Shown: positions 50,592-59,857 of the stretch, in pieces | How positions within the stretch are numbered: position 1 is the first letter of the stretch | How the letters are laid out: each line of letters begins with the position of its first letter | Source of the DNA: Pseudomonadota bacterium | Lineage (GTDB): Bacteria; Pseudomonadota; Gammaproteobacteria; Burkholderiales; Burkholderiaceae_C | Length of the DNA stretch: 64,000 nucleotides | Reading direction: 5' to 3' | Assembly: GCA_018241265.1 (NCBI GenBank) | Contig: JAFEEF010000049.1 | Span: 86,281-150,280 of the forward strand | Program-made: the position numbers and the translations under genes | Notes under the pieces: model-generated | The model's input: only the letters and a program-made list of their open reading frames with translations | Told to the model about the DNA's origin: nothing | Database searches by the model: none

Positions 50592-51959
50592 TCACAGGGA
50601 GGCGCGGCCCGCCGCGTCGAACGCGGCGTGCAGGATGCGCGCGGTCTCGTCGACGTCGGCGCGGCTGAAGACCAGGGGCGGCGACAGGATCAGCCGGTTG
50701 CCCTGGATGCGCACGATCGCGCCTTCGCGTCGCGCCGTGGCGATCAGCGCCGGAACGAAGGGCGCCGGGGCGACGAGCGGCTCCTTGGTGGCGCGGTCGA
50801 CGACGAGCTCGATCGCGGCCATCAGCCCCTTGCCGCGCACGTCGCCCACCTGCGGATAGCGGCGGAACTCCTCGAGCCGTTCGGCCAGGTAGGCGCCGAC
50901 CTCGAGCGAGCGCCCGGCCAGGTTCTCGCCCTCGACGATCTCGAGGTTGGCGTTCGCGGTGGCGCAGGCGAGCGCATGGCCGCTGTAGGTGTAGCCGTGC
51001 ATCACCGCGGCCTGCGCCTCGGGCCGGTAGTAGGCGTCGGCAACGCGCTCGTTGATCAGCGTCGCGCCGAGCGGCACGATGCCGGAATTGATCCCCTTGG
51101 CCATCGCCATGATGTCGGGCGCCACGCCCCAGGCGCGCGCGCCGCACATCGCGCCGATGCGGCCGAAGCCGGTGACGATCTCGTCGGAGATCAGCAGCAC
51201 GCCGTGCTTGTCGCATACCGCGCGGACCAGAGGCCAGTAGCTCTCGTGCGGCACGATCACGCCGCCCGCCCCCTGCACCGGCTCGGCGATGAAGGCAGCC
51301 ACGGTGTCGGCGCCCTGGTACTGGATCGCGCGATCGAGCTCGTCGGCGCAGCGCTGCGCGAGGTGCGCCGGATCGCTCTCGCCCCAGGGGTTGCGGTAGA
51401 GGTACGGGCTCTCGATCTGGAAGCAGCCCGGCAGCAGCGGCTCGTAGGCGGCGCGGAACGCCGGGTTGCCGTTCACCGAAGCGCCGCCGAAGTGCACGCC
51501 GTGGTAGCCGAGCTTGAGCGAGATGAACTTGGTGCGGCCGGCCCGGCCTTCGAGCTGCCAGTACTGGCGGGCGAGCTTCAGCGCGCCCTCGACGGCGTCC
51601 GAGCCGCCCGAGCTGAACAGCACCTGCGTCATCTTCTCCGGCGCGAACATGCGCGCCAGCCGTGCCGACAGCTCGATCGCCGGCGGGTTGCTGGTGTTCT
51701 GGAAGGTCGAGTAGTAGGCGAGCTTGTCGAGCTGCTCGGCGACGGCTCGCTTGAGCTCCGGGCGGTCGTGGCCAACGTTGACGTTCCACAGCGCCGCGAC
51801 GGTGTCGAGGTAGCGCTTGCCGTCGATGTCCCACACGTGCACGCCCTGACCGCGCTCGATGATGAGCGGCGGGTTGGCGCGCGCCACCTTCGGGTCGACC
51901 ATCGGATGGAACATGTGGCGGGCGTTGGCTGCACGCAGGGCGTCGTGGGCGGCGGACAT
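50592..51959 (-). CDS. Class III aminotransferase (omega-aminotransferase-like)
   Basis: This 455-residue PLP enzyme shows IIERGQGVHVWDIDGKRYLDTVAALWNVNVGHDRPEL, SSGGSDAVEGALKLARQYWQLEGR, VSGPH-like LGYHGVHFGG, LLISDEIVTGFGRIGAMCGA and the PLP lysine in MAMAKGINSGIVPLGA. It resembles omega-aminotransferases that act on diamines, beta-alanine, taurine or similar terminal amines. The product aldehyde would be oxidised by the neighbouring aldehyde dehydrogenase. It is the second gene of the 12-gene operon. Confidence 0.9.
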   Translation of the reverse strand: MSAAHDALRAANARHMFHPMVDPKVARANPPLIIERGQGVHVWDIDGKRYLDTVAALWNVNVGHDRPELKRAVAEQLDKLAYYSTFQNTSNPPAIELSARLARMFAPEKMTQVLFSSGGSDAVEGALKLARQYWQLEGRAGRTKFISLKLGYHGVHFGGASVNGNPAFRAAYEPLLPGCFQIESPYLYRNPWGESDPAHLAQRCADELDRAIQYQGADTVAAFIAEPVQGAGGVIVPHESYWPLVRAVCDKHGVLLISDEIVTGFGRIGAMCGARAWGVAPDIMAMAKGINSGIVPLGATLINERVADAYYRPEAQAAVMHGYTYSGHALACATANANLEIVEGENLAGRSLEVGAYLAERLEEFRRYPQVGDVRGKGLMAAIELVVDRATKEPLVAPAPFVPALIATARREGAIVRIQGNRLILSPPLVFSRADVDETARILHAAFDAAGRASL

Positions 51960-52002
51960 GGTCTCTCCGGTCGGGTCTGGGGCGTTGCTCGTTCGTTCGG
52001 GA

Positions 52003-53460
52003 TCAGGCGGCGGTCGCGACGGTGCGCACGCTCAGGTAGCTCGCGAGGCCTTCGCTGCCGTTCTCGCGGCCGAAGCCGCTGTCCCTCACGCCGCCGAACG
52101 GCGTCTCGGGCTGCATCAGCGTCACGCAGTTGAGGCCCACCGCACCGGCGCGCAGCTCGTTGCCGAGTCGGCGCGCCCGGGCCATTGATCGGGTGTAGCC
52201 GAATGCGGCCAGGCCGACGTCGAGCGCGTTGGCGCGCGCGATCGCCTCGTCCAGCGTGTCGAACGCGGCGACCGGTACGACGGGCCCGAACGGCTCCTCG
52301 CGCATCACGTGGGCATCGTCCGGCACGTCGGCGAGCACGGTCGGGGCGTAGTACCAGCCGCGCTCGCCGACGCGATGGCCGCCGCAGACGAGCCGGGCGC
52401 CGTGTTCGCGCGCATCGGCGACCAGCGCCTCCACCGCATCGCGGCGGCGCCGGTTGGCGAGCGGGCCCATGGTCGTTCGCGGATCGGTCCCGGGGCCGAC
52501 GCGCACCTCGCGCGCGGCCTCCGCGTAGGCCTCGATGAAGCGGCCGGCGACGGCGCGCTGCACGAAGAAGCGCGACGGGTTGGCGCAGATCTGCCCGGCG
52601 TTGCGGAACTTGATGGCGGCCAGGGACCGCACGGCGGCATCGATGTCGGCATCGTCGCAGACGACCACGGGCGCATGCCCGCCGAGCTCGAGCGTGATCG
52701 GCTTGAGCCGCTCGCCGCACTGCGCGGCAAGCAGGCGGCCGACCGCGGTCGAGCCGGTGAACGAGACCTTGCGGATCGCCTCCGACGCGATCAGCGCCGA
52801 CGAGATCTCGCCGGCCACGCCGACCAGCATCTGCAGCGCGCCGGCCGGCAGCCCGGCATCGTTGAGGCAGTGCACCATCTCGGCGGCGGCGAACGGCGTC
52901 TCGTCGGCCGGCTTGAGGATCACCGCGCAGCCCGCCGCGAGGGCGGCGCCGACCTTGATCGCCGACAGCATCAGCGGGAAGTTCCACGGCGTGAAGGCGG
53001 CCACCGGCCCGATCGGCTCCGGCTGGGTGTGGAATTGCGTGCCCGGCCAGCGCGAGCCGATGACGCGGCCGTAGACGCGCCGGCCTTCGTCGGCATGCCA
53101 TTCGAGCGTGTCGGCGGCCTGCTCGACCTCGCGCTGCGCCTCGGCCAGCGGCTTGCCCTGCTCGGCCGTCAACAGCAGCGCGATGCGGCCGGCCCGCGCG
53201 CGCAGCAGCGCGGCGCCGCGGCGCAGCACGCCGGCGCGCTCGAGCGGGGTACGGCGGCGCCAGGCGTCGAACCCGGCCGTGGCGGCTTCGAGCGCCTCGC
53301 CGATGTCGCTCGCCGATGCGGCGGGGACGCGCGCCAGCAGCGCCTCGCTGGCTGGATCGACCACCTGCGTCTCGGCGCCGCCGCGGCCGCTGCGCCAGGC
53401 GCCGGCGACGCACTGCAACGCGGCGGCGTCAGCGAGGGTCCGGATGTCCACGATGTCCAT
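52003..53460 (-). CDS. Aldehyde dehydrogenase (succinate-semialdehyde dehydrogenase-like)
   Basis: This 485-residue protein has the ALDH motifs: FTPWNFPLMLSAIKVGAALAAGCAVILKPADETPF, SFTGSTAVGR, catalytic Glu in LELGGHAPVVV and catalytic Cys in KFRNAGQICANPSRFFV. It ends with TPFGGVRDSGFGRENGSEGLASYL. This subgroup oxidises small aldehydes made by aminotransferases. I chose the ATG at 53460; an upstream in-frame ATG at 53502 lies within the divergent promoter region. A TTGACA box is on the minus strand at about 53490, so this gene probably starts the operon. Confidence 0.9.
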   Translation of the reverse strand: MDIVDIRTLADAAALQCVAGAWRSGRGGAETQVVDPASEALLARVPAASASDIGEALEAATAGFDAWRRRTPLERAGVLRRGAALLRARAGRIALLLTAEQGKPLAEAQREVEQAADTLEWHADEGRRVYGRVIGSRWPGTQFHTQPEPIGPVAAFTPWNFPLMLSAIKVGAALAAGCAVILKPADETPFAAAEMVHCLNDAGLPAGALQMLVGVAGEISSALIASEAIRKVSFTGSTAVGRLLAAQCGERLKPITLELGGHAPVVVCDDADIDAAVRSLAAIKFRNAGQICANPSRFFVQRAVAGRFIEAYAEAAREVRVGPGTDPRTTMGPLANRRRRDAVEALVADAREHGARLVCGGHRVGERGWYYAPTVLADVPDDAHVMREEPFGPVVPVAAFDTLDEAIARANALDVGLAAFGYTRSMARARRLGNELRAGAVGLNCVTLMQPETPFGGVRDSGFGRENGSEGLASYLSVRTVATAA

Positions 53461-53532
53461 CCCCGACACGGTAGGGCACGGACCCTCAGTGTCAAAAATC
53501 AACTACCCTTCGTGATAACCCGGAGAACTGGC
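53461..53532. promoter_or_regulatory. Divergent promoter region between ALDH operon and MarR gene
   Basis: The 72-base spacer separates the first gene of the 12-gene operon from a MarR regulator gene on the other strand. On the minus strand a TTGACA-like -35 box (complement of TGTCAA at about 53490) is followed at roughly the right distance by a weak -10. On the plus strand GGAG (53522-53525) precedes the MarR ATG. A MarR operator is expected here; I do not see an obvious perfect palindrome. Confidence 0.4.
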
Positions 53533-54111
53533 ATGCCCGACCGCGTACCGCCCTGGATGGCCGACGAAGGCGATGCGCCGACCTTGCGCGAGCCGCGCAG
53601 CCTGCTCGACCTGGTGAACTACCAGATGCACATGATCGAGAGCTACAGCGCGTCGAACGTGACGCGCATGTGCGAAGGCGAGTTCGGCATCACGCGGCGC
53701 GAATGGCGCTTCATCGCGCTGCTGGCGGCGCTCGGCGCGATGGCGCCGTCGGATCTGGCGGTGCGCGCCGGGCTGGACCGCTCGCGCACCTCCAAGGCGC
53801 TGATGGCGCTGCTCGCCAAGAAGCTGATCGTGCGCCGCTCGCAGCCCGGCGACCGGCGCCGCGCGCAGGTGACGCTGACGGCCGACGGGCAGGCGCTCTA
53901 CGCGCGCATGTTCCCGCGCGTGATCGAGGTCAACACGACGCTGCTTTCGGTGCTGTCCGACGAGGACGTGGCGACGCTCGAGCGCGTGCTCCCGGTGCTG
54001 CGCCGGCAGGCCATCGCGATCGTGAATTCCGGCTTGGTCGCCGCGCAGGCCGATCGCCGGCATGGCGGCAGCCTGAAGCACTGGAAGGGCGGGCGCCCGG
54101 AGGCGGCCTGA
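53533..54111 (+). CDS. MarR-family transcriptional regulator
   Basis: This 192-residue protein has the MarR winged helix: FGITRREWRFIALLAALGAM, LAVRAGLDRSRTSKALMALLAKKLIVRRSQPGDRRRAQVTLTADG. MarR proteins bind as dimers and are released by small aromatic or other ligands. It is transcribed away from the 12-gene catabolic operon and should control it, and it is not closely linked to the downstream BMP-type transporter operon, which begins 285 bases later. Confidence 0.9.
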   Translation: MPDRVPPWMADEGDAPTLREPRSLLDLVNYQMHMIESYSASNVTRMCEGEFGITRREWRFIALLAALGAMAPSDLAVRAGLDRSRTSKALMALLAKKLIVRRSQPGDRRRAQVTLTADGQALYARMFPRVIEVNTTLLSVLSDEDVATLERVLPVLRRQAIAIVNSGLVAAQADRRHGGSLKHWKGGRPEAA

Positions 54112-54165
54112 TCGGCCGCGGCGGAGCCGGTTCCGCCTCGGCTGCACGCGCCTGCCTCCGGGTGG

Positions 54166-54183
54166 CTCCGGGATGTCCCGGAG
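54166..54183. repeat. Perfect 8-base inverted repeat downstream of the MarR gene
   Basis: CTCCGGGA-TG-TCCCGGAG forms a perfect 8-base stem with a 2-base loop, 54 bases after the MarR stop. A second imperfect palindrome, GCGGAGCCGGTTCCGC, is at 54121-54136. No T-run follows. These could end or stabilise the MarR transcript. The rest of the 285-base spacer up to the BMP-type gene holds nothing I recognise. Confidence 0.4.
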
Positions 54184-54396
54184 TCGGTGCCGCGGCGTCC
54201 GTTCCGGTGCACCACGCACCGGGCCTGGATGCCGGGTGGCGACCCACTATTCACCGGCCGAATGGCCCACATCCAACCCCTGCGCATGGACATGGGCATC
54301 GAAACGCGATGTCATAGCGACGCCGACAAACCGATCCGCGCGGCCTGTGCTGATGCTGCAGCGGACCCTACATCCCACCGAGACAAGGGGCGACAG

Positions 54397-55386
54397 ATGA
54401 CTCTCGACCGCAGGCATTTCCTCGTGACCACGGCCGGCTCGATGAGCTTGCTGGCGCTGCAGGGCGCGACGCTCGCACGCGCCTGGGCCGCCGATCAGGT
54501 CCGCATCGGCATCATGGTGCCGGGCTCCAAGTCCGACCACGGCTGGATGGAGTCGGGCTACAACGGCATCAAGGCGGCGCAGGCGCGCTACGCCGGCAAG
54601 GCCTCGATCACCTACATCGAGAACGTGAAGTTCGGCGACATGGAGCAGGCGCTCGTGTCGCTGGCGGCGAAGAACGACCTCGTGATCGGCTGCGGCGGCC
54701 AGACCCAGGCCTCGGTGCTGAAGGTCGCCAAGCGCTTTCCGAAGGTCAAGTTCTCGATCGTCGGGCCGACCGGCACCGCGACCGAGAACGTCGCGCAGTA
54801 CGACGTGCTGCAGGCGCAGATCGGCTTCGTCGCCGGCGCGGTCGCCGCGATGCTGTCGAAGAACGGCGCGGTGAGCTACGTCGGCGGCATGGAGATCCCG
54901 GCGATCGTCAATACCGGCAAGGAGTTCGGCAACGGCGCGCGCTACGTCAAGCCCAGCATCAAGTACATCGAGGCCTACACCGGCGACTTCGACGACGTCG
55001 CCAAGGCCAAGGAAGCGACGCTCGCCGCGATCGCGCAGGGCGCCGACGTCCACTACAACATCGTCAACCTCGGCATCCGCGGCATGGAGCAGGCGGCGCG
55101 CGAGAAGAACACGAAGCTGATCGGCAGCTACACCAACTACTGCAGCGAGAAGAGCCCGCTGTACGTCGCCTACACGGTGAGCGGCATCGGCTTCATGATC
55201 GAGTACGCGATCGACCAGATGATGGCCGGCACGTGGAAACCCGAGTCGAAGCCGTTCGGCCTCGCGATGGGCCCGCGCTCGGCCGGCATCGACGTCTGCA
55301 GCGCGGCGACGCCCGAGATGCTTGCCAAGGTCAAGGAGATCGAGGAAGACCTCCTGTCCGGCAAGATCAAGGTCGCGATCGGTTGA
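54397..55386 (+). CDS. BMP-family (basic membrane protein) ABC substrate-binding protein
   Basis: This 329-residue protein begins MTLDRRHFLVTTAGSMSLLAL, with a twin-arginine-type signal (RRHF), and cleavage near ARAWAADQV. The mature part has IGIMVPGSKSDHGWMESGYNGIKAAQARY, DLVIGCGGQTQASVLKVAKRFPKVKF and QIGFVAGAVAAMLSKNG, the BMP/PnrA-like pattern whose known ligands are purine nucleosides. The start ATG follows a plausible ribosome site (AAGGGGCGA). It is the first gene of an importer operon with an ATPase and two permeases. Confidence 0.88.
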   Translation: MTLDRRHFLVTTAGSMSLLALQGATLARAWAADQVRIGIMVPGSKSDHGWMESGYNGIKAAQARYAGKASITYIENVKFGDMEQALVSLAAKNDLVIGCGGQTQASVLKVAKRFPKVKFSIVGPTGTATENVAQYDVLQAQIGFVAGAVAAMLSKNGAVSYVGGMEIPAIVNTGKEFGNGARYVKPSIKYIEAYTGDFDDVAKAKEATLAAIAQGADVHYNIVNLGIRGMEQAAREKNTKLIGSYTNYCSEKSPLYVAYTVSGIGFMIEYAIDQMMAGTWKPESKPFGLAMGPRSAGIDVCSAATPEMLAKVKEIEEDLLSGKIKVAIG

Positions 55387-55394
55387 GGCAGGCC

Positions 55395-56948
55395 GTGGCA
55401 CTGCTCCACCTCTCCGGCGTCACCAAGCGCTTCGGCGCGCTGCTCGCGCTCGATCGCGTCGGCCTCGAAGTCGGCCGCGGCGAAGTCCACTGCCTGCTCG
55501 GCGAGAACGGCGCCGGCAAGTCGACCTTGTGCAACCTGATCTTCGGCGTCCACAAGCCCGACGCCGGCCAGATCGACTTCGACGGCAGGCCCTACGCCCC
55601 GGCCGGTCCGGTCGATGCGCTGCGCCACGGCATCGCGATGGTCCACCAGCAATTCAGCCTGGTGCCGACGATGACGGTGGTCGAGAACCTGATGATGGGC
55701 CGCGCGCAGGCGATCCTCGATGCGCGCCAGGTGCTCGAACGGATGCGCGCGATCGCCGCCGAGTACCAGCTCGAGGTCGACCCGTGGCGCGTCGTCGGCG
55801 ACCTGTCGGTCGGCGAGCGCCAGCGCGTCGAGATCATCAAGTGCCTGCTCGGCGATCCGCGCCTGCTCGTGCTCGACGAGCCGACCGCGGTGCTGCCGCC
55901 GGAGGAGATCGGCGCCTTCCTGACGGTCTGCCGGCGCGTCGCCGACAGCGGCCGCGGCGTGATCCTCGTGACGCACAAGCTCGCCGAGATCCAGAAGGTC
56001 GCCGACCACACGACGGTGCTGCGGCTCGGCCGCGTCGTCGATTCGGTGGCGATGCGCGATGCCGACATGCGCCAGCTCGTGCGGGCGATGGTCGGCCACG
56101 AGATCCAGGCCGGCGACGGCGTGCTCGCGGCGACGCTCGGCCTGGCCGATGCGCAGCCGGGCGCGGCCAAGGCCGTGCGCCAGGTCGACACCGGCGTCGC
56201 GCCGGCGTTGCAGCTCGAGCGCGTCAGCTTCCGCGATGCGCAGGGCGTGACGCGCCTCGACGACGTGTCGCTCACGGTGCATGCGCGCGAGATCGTCGGC
56301 ATCGCCGGCGTCGAGGGGAACGGCCAGAGCGAGCTCGGCGCGATCCTCGCGGGTCTGCTGCCGGTGAGCGGCGGCTCGGTGAAGGTCAGCGGCACCGACG
56401 TGACGACGGCCTCGCCCGCGGAGATCACCGCCTGCGGCGCCGGCATCGTGCCCGAGGACCGGCATGCGGTCGCGGTCGTCAACGACCTCGGCATCGCCGA
56501 GAACCTGTGCCTGCACCAGACCCGCAAGTACACCCGCTTCGGCCTGCTCGACCGCGGCGCGATGAGCCGCGCGACGAGCGCGCTGATGCGCGAGTTCGAC
56601 GTGCGTGCGCCCGGTCCCGACGTGCCGATGGCGAGCCTGTCGGGCGGCAACCAGCAGAAGGCGGTGCTGGCGCGCGAGCTGTCGCTGGACCCGCTGAAGT
56701 TCCTGCTCGCGGCGCAGCCGACGCGCGGGCTCGACGTCGGCGCGGTCGAGGCGGTCTACAGCCGCATCCAGGCGGCGCGCGACCGCGGGCTCGGCGTGCT
56801 GCTGATCTCGAGCGAACTGAGCGAACTGCTCGCGGTATCCGATCGCGTGGTCGTGATGTACCGCGGAAGGATCGTGGGCGAAATGGCGGCCGACCCCGCG
56901 AACCGCGAGGCGATCGGCGCCATGATGTCGGGGCACGTACATGCTTAA
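55395..56948 (+). CDS. ABC transporter ATP-binding protein with two nucleotide-binding domains
   Basis: This protein of 517 residues (GTG start at 55395; a TTG at 55383 overlapping the previous stop is an alternative) has two ATPase halves. The first has Walker A GENGAGKST, signature LSVGERQR and Walker B LLVLDEP. The second has a degenerate Walker A (GVEGNGQSE), signature LSGGNQQKAV and a Walker B region where the acidic residue is replaced (LLAAQPTRGLDV). This layout is that of nucleoside/sugar importers of the NupA/RbsA/BmpC kind, in which the second site is catalytically weak. Confidence 0.9.
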   Translation: MALLHLSGVTKRFGALLALDRVGLEVGRGEVHCLLGENGAGKSTLCNLIFGVHKPDAGQIDFDGRPYAPAGPVDALRHGIAMVHQQFSLVPTMTVVENLMMGRAQAILDARQVLERMRAIAAEYQLEVDPWRVVGDLSVGERQRVEIIKCLLGDPRLLVLDEPTAVLPPEEIGAFLTVCRRVADSGRGVILVTHKLAEIQKVADHTTVLRLGRVVDSVAMRDADMRQLVRAMVGHEIQAGDGVLAATLGLADAQPGAAKAVRQVDTGVAPALQLERVSFRDAQGVTRLDDVSLTVHAREIVGIAGVEGNGQSELGAILAGLLPVSGGSVKVSGTDVTTASPAEITACGAGIVPEDRHAVAVVNDLGIAENLCLHQTRKYTRFGLLDRGAMSRATSALMREFDVRAPGPDVPMASLSGGNQQKAVLARELSLDPLKFLLAAQPTRGLDVGAVEAVYSRIQAARDRGLGVLLISSELSELLAVSDRVVVMYRGRIVGEMAADPANREAIGAMMSGHVHA

Positions 56949-58059
56949 GCGAGCGACATTGACGATGGACGCGGCCACTGCAGAACCGCTGCGCGTTCCC
57001 AAGCTGTGGAAGGAAGCGTGGGTGCGGACGTCGGTGCCGGTGATCGCGGTGGCCGGCGCGCTGCTCGCGGGCCTGGCGATCATCGCGGCGACCGGCAGCT
57101 CGGTCACCGAGGCGATGGCCGCGTTCTGGGACGGCATGGCCGGCAGCGGCTTCAACATCGGCGCATCGATCAACCGCGCGATCAGCCTCGGCTTCGTCGG
57201 CCTGGGCTTCATCTTCGCGAACCGCGCCAACCTGACGAACGTCGGCGGCGAAGGCCAGATCGCAGTCGGCGGCATGTTCGCGACCGCGCTCGCGCTGCAT
57301 GGCGCACCCAACCTGCCGCTCGGCCTCGCGTTCATCCTGCCGCTCGTCGCCGGCACGCTGGCCGGCGCGCTGTGGGGCGCGTTCGCCGGCTGGCTCAAGA
57401 CCCGGCGCGGCACCAACGAAGTGATCAGCACCTTGCTGATGACCTTCATCGCGCTGCCGCTGCTCTACTGGTCGGTCGAATCGGTGCACCTGTTGCGCAA
57501 GCCCATGACCGAGGTGTCGTCGCTGCCCGAGTCGCCCGAGATCGCCGATGCGACCAAGCTGCCGATGCTGTTCCCGTCCGACCCGACGTCGCCGCTGCAC
57601 ATCGGCCTGCCGCTGTTCGTCATCGCGGTGATCGCGGTGTGGCTGGTGCTGGCCAAGACGCCGTTCGGCCTGAAGCTGCGCGCCGCCGGCCTGAACGAGA
57701 TCGCGTCGCGCCGTGCCGGCATCCGCACCAGCCGGCTCGTGATCGCCGCGATGGCCGTGGCCGGCGGCCTCGGCGGCCTGGCCGGCGCGGTGATGCTGCA
57801 GGGCCAGAACTACTACCTGACGAGCGAGTTCACGTCGGGCTACGGCTTCGACGGCCTCGTCGTCGGCCTGTTGTCGCGCGGCTCGCCGGCCGGCGTCGTG
57901 CTGGGCGCGCTGCTGTTCGGCTTCCTGCGCTCGGGATCGATCTCGATGGAGATCACCGCGCACGTGCCGGCCGCGGTCGTGCTGATCAGCCAGGGCCTGA
58001 TCGTGATCGCGGTCGCGGGCTCGGCGCTCTTCGTCGAGAAGAAGGGAGTGCGGAAATGA
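56941..58059 (+). CDS. ABC transporter permease (nucleoside-type importer), first
   Basis: This 372-residue membrane protein has about eight to ten segments and the conserved SINRAISLGFVGLGFIFANRANLTNVGGEGQIAVGG, then TRRGTNEVISTLLM and the ATPase-contact AGLNEIASRRAGIRTSRLVI. It belongs with the second permease in the NupP/Q, YufP/YufQ type. The start overlaps the ATPase end by eight bases. An N-terminal alternative start at residue 9 is possible. Confidence 0.9.
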   Translation: MLKRATLTMDAATAEPLRVPKLWKEAWVRTSVPVIAVAGALLAGLAIIAATGSSVTEAMAAFWDGMAGSGFNIGASINRAISLGFVGLGFIFANRANLTNVGGEGQIAVGGMFATALALHGAPNLPLGLAFILPLVAGTLAGALWGAFAGWLKTRRGTNEVISTLLMTFIALPLLYWSVESVHLLRKPMTEVSSLPESPEIADATKLPMLFPSDPTSPLHIGLPLFVIAVIAVWLVLAKTPFGLKLRAAGLNEIASRRAGIRTSRLVIAAMAVAGGLGGLAGAVMLQGQNYYLTSEFTSGYGFDGLVVGLLSRGSPAGVVLGALLFGFLRSGSISMEITAHVPAAVVLISQGLIVIAVAGSALFVEKKGVRK

Positions 58060-58976
58060 CCGAGGACCAGCTGGCCGTCTTCATCGGCTCCGGCATACGC
58101 CTGGCGATGCCGATCGTGCTCGCCGGTACCGGCGAGCTGCTCAGCGAGCGTGCCGGCGTGCTGAACCTGAGCCTCGACGGCATGATGCTGACGTCGGCCT
58201 TCGCCGCCGCCACCGTGTCGTGGGCGACCGGCAGTCCGGTCGTCGGTCTCCTGGCCGGCGTGGCCGCGAGCCTGGCGTTCGCCTGGCTGCAGGGCATCCT
58301 CAGCGTGACCTTGCGTGCGAACCAGCTCGTCGTCGGCATCGGCTTCAACATCCTGGCGCTGGGGGCCACGACCTTCCTGTACCGCGAGATCTTCGGCGCG
58401 CTGTCGCGCGACACGATTCCCGGCTTCGGCAAGGTGCATCTCGGCTTTCTCAGCGACCTGCCGGTGATCGGTCCGGCGCTGTTCCAGCAGACCGCGCTGA
58501 CCTACGTCGGGATCGCGCTCGTCGCCGTCACCTGGTACGTCCTGCAGCGCACGTCGTTCGGCCTGTCGGTGCGGGCGGTCGGCGACGATCCGCGCTCGGC
58601 CGACAAGGCCGGCATCAACGTCGCCCGCACGCGCTACCTCGGCGTGCTGTATGCGGGTGCGATGGCCGGTCTCGGCGGCGCCTTCATGTCGATCGCCGAC
58701 AGCAACACCTTCACCGAAGGCATGACCAAGGGCGCCGGGTACCTCGCGATCACCGCGGTGATCTTCGGCGGCTGGAACCCGTGGAAGACGCTCGGCGCCT
58801 GCCTGCTGTTCGGGTTTGCCACCGCCTTGCAGTTCCTCGTGCCGGCCATGAAGCTCGACGTGCCGGTCGCGGTGCTGCTGATGCTGCCGTACGTGCTCGC
58901 GCTGTTCGCGGTCGCGGGCCTGGTCGGCACCGGCCGCCAGCCGATGGCGCTGACCCTGCCGTTCCGGCGGGCGTGA
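58056..58976 (+). CDS. ABC transporter permease (nucleoside-type importer), second
   Basis: This 306-residue membrane protein overlaps the first permease by four bases (ATGA). It has GSGIRLAMPIVLAGTGELLSERAGVLNLSLDGMML, ANQLVVGIGFNILALG and GAGYLAITAVIFGGWNPW, the typical pattern of the YufQ/NupQ-type permease. Together with the BMP protein, the two-domain ATPase and the first permease it makes a full importer. The four genes are tightly packed, and 32 bases later the catabolic genes begin. Confidence 0.9.
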   Translation: MTEDQLAVFIGSGIRLAMPIVLAGTGELLSERAGVLNLSLDGMMLTSAFAAATVSWATGSPVVGLLAGVAASLAFAWLQGILSVTLRANQLVVGIGFNILALGATTFLYREIFGALSRDTIPGFGKVHLGFLSDLPVIGPALFQQTALTYVGIALVAVTWYVLQRTSFGLSVRAVGDDPRSADKAGINVARTRYLGVLYAGAMAGLGGAFMSIADSNTFTEGMTKGAGYLAITAVIFGGWNPWKTLGACLLFGFATALQFLVPAMKLDVPVAVLLMLPYVLALFAVAGLVGTGRQPMALTLPFRRA

Positions 58977-59008
58977 GGCCTCGAGAACCTACAAGACTGG
59001 AGACTGCG

Positions 59009-59809
59009 ATGAACCCGAACGACGAACTCCATCGCCTCGGTGCCGGCCCCGGCTACCACTGGCGCGTCGATGCCGGCCATGTCGACATGGCGGTGCCGGC
59101 CGAGGCGCCGCGGCCGTTGACGATCCGCTCCGAGCCGCAGACCGTCACGATGGACCTGCGCCGCACCGCGATGGTCGTGATCGACATGCAGAACGACTTC
59201 TGCGCGAAGGGCGGCTGGGTCGACCACCTCGGCTTCGACTACTCGCCCGACCGTCGCCCGATCGAACCGTTGCAGCGCCTGCTGCCGGCGCTGCGCGACG
59301 CCGGCGTGCCCGTCATCTGGGTCAACTGGGGCAACCGGCCCGACCTCATGAACATGCCGCCGAACCAGCTGCATCTCTACAAGTCCAAGGGCGTCGGCAT
59401 CGGCCTCGGCGAACCGCTGCCGGGCAGCGGCGCGCGCGTGCTCGAGAAGGACAGCTGGGCCGCCGCGGTCGTCGACGAGCTCGAGCAGCAGCCCGACGAC
59501 ATCAAGGTCGACAAGTACCGCATCAGCGGCTTCTGGGACACGCCGCTCGACAGCATCCTGCGCAACCTCGGCACGCGCACCGTGCTGTTCTCGGGCGTCA
59601 ACACCGACCAGTGCGTGATGTGCTCGCTGCAGGACGCCAACTTCCTCGGCTACGGCTGCGTGATGGTCGAGGACTGCTGCTCGACGACCTCGCCCGACTG
59701 CTGCACCGAGGCGACGATCTGGAACGTCAAGAAGTGCTTCGGCTTCGTCACGCGCTCGGGCGAGCTGCTCGATGCGCTGGCGACGAGCCGCATGCCGGCG
59801 GCGCGCTGA
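59009..59809 (+). CDS. Isochorismatase-family cysteine hydrolase (RutB-like amidohydrolase)
   Basis: This 266-residue protein has the catalytic triad Asp59 in VIDMQNDFC, Lys169 in VDKYRISGFWDTPLD and Cys202 in GVNTDQCV. The pattern from IDMQNDF to WDTPLDSILRNLGTRTVLFSGV closely resembles RutB, which removes a carbamoyl group from ureidoacrylate-type compounds, and biuret hydrolase. An N-terminal extension of about 45 residues and a Cys-rich tail (VEDCCSTTSPDCC) are distinctive. It should hydrolyse an imported ureido or amide compound, feeding the DUF2877/FdrA/DUF1116 proteins encoded next. Confidence 0.85.
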   Translation: MNPNDELHRLGAGPGYHWRVDAGHVDMAVPAEAPRPLTIRSEPQTVTMDLRRTAMVVIDMQNDFCAKGGWVDHLGFDYSPDRRPIEPLQRLLPALRDAGVPVIWVNWGNRPDLMNMPPNQLHLYKSKGVGIGLGEPLPGSGARVLEKDSWAAAVVDELEQQPDDIKVDKYRISGFWDTPLDSILRNLGTRTVLFSGVNTDQCVMCSLQDANFLGYGCVMVEDCCSTTSPDCCTEATIWNVKKCFGFVTRSGELLDALATSRMPAAR

Positions 59810-59857
59810 CGGCCGCTGAACGGTCGATCGAGACGCGCCCGCCACCCGGAGACCACT

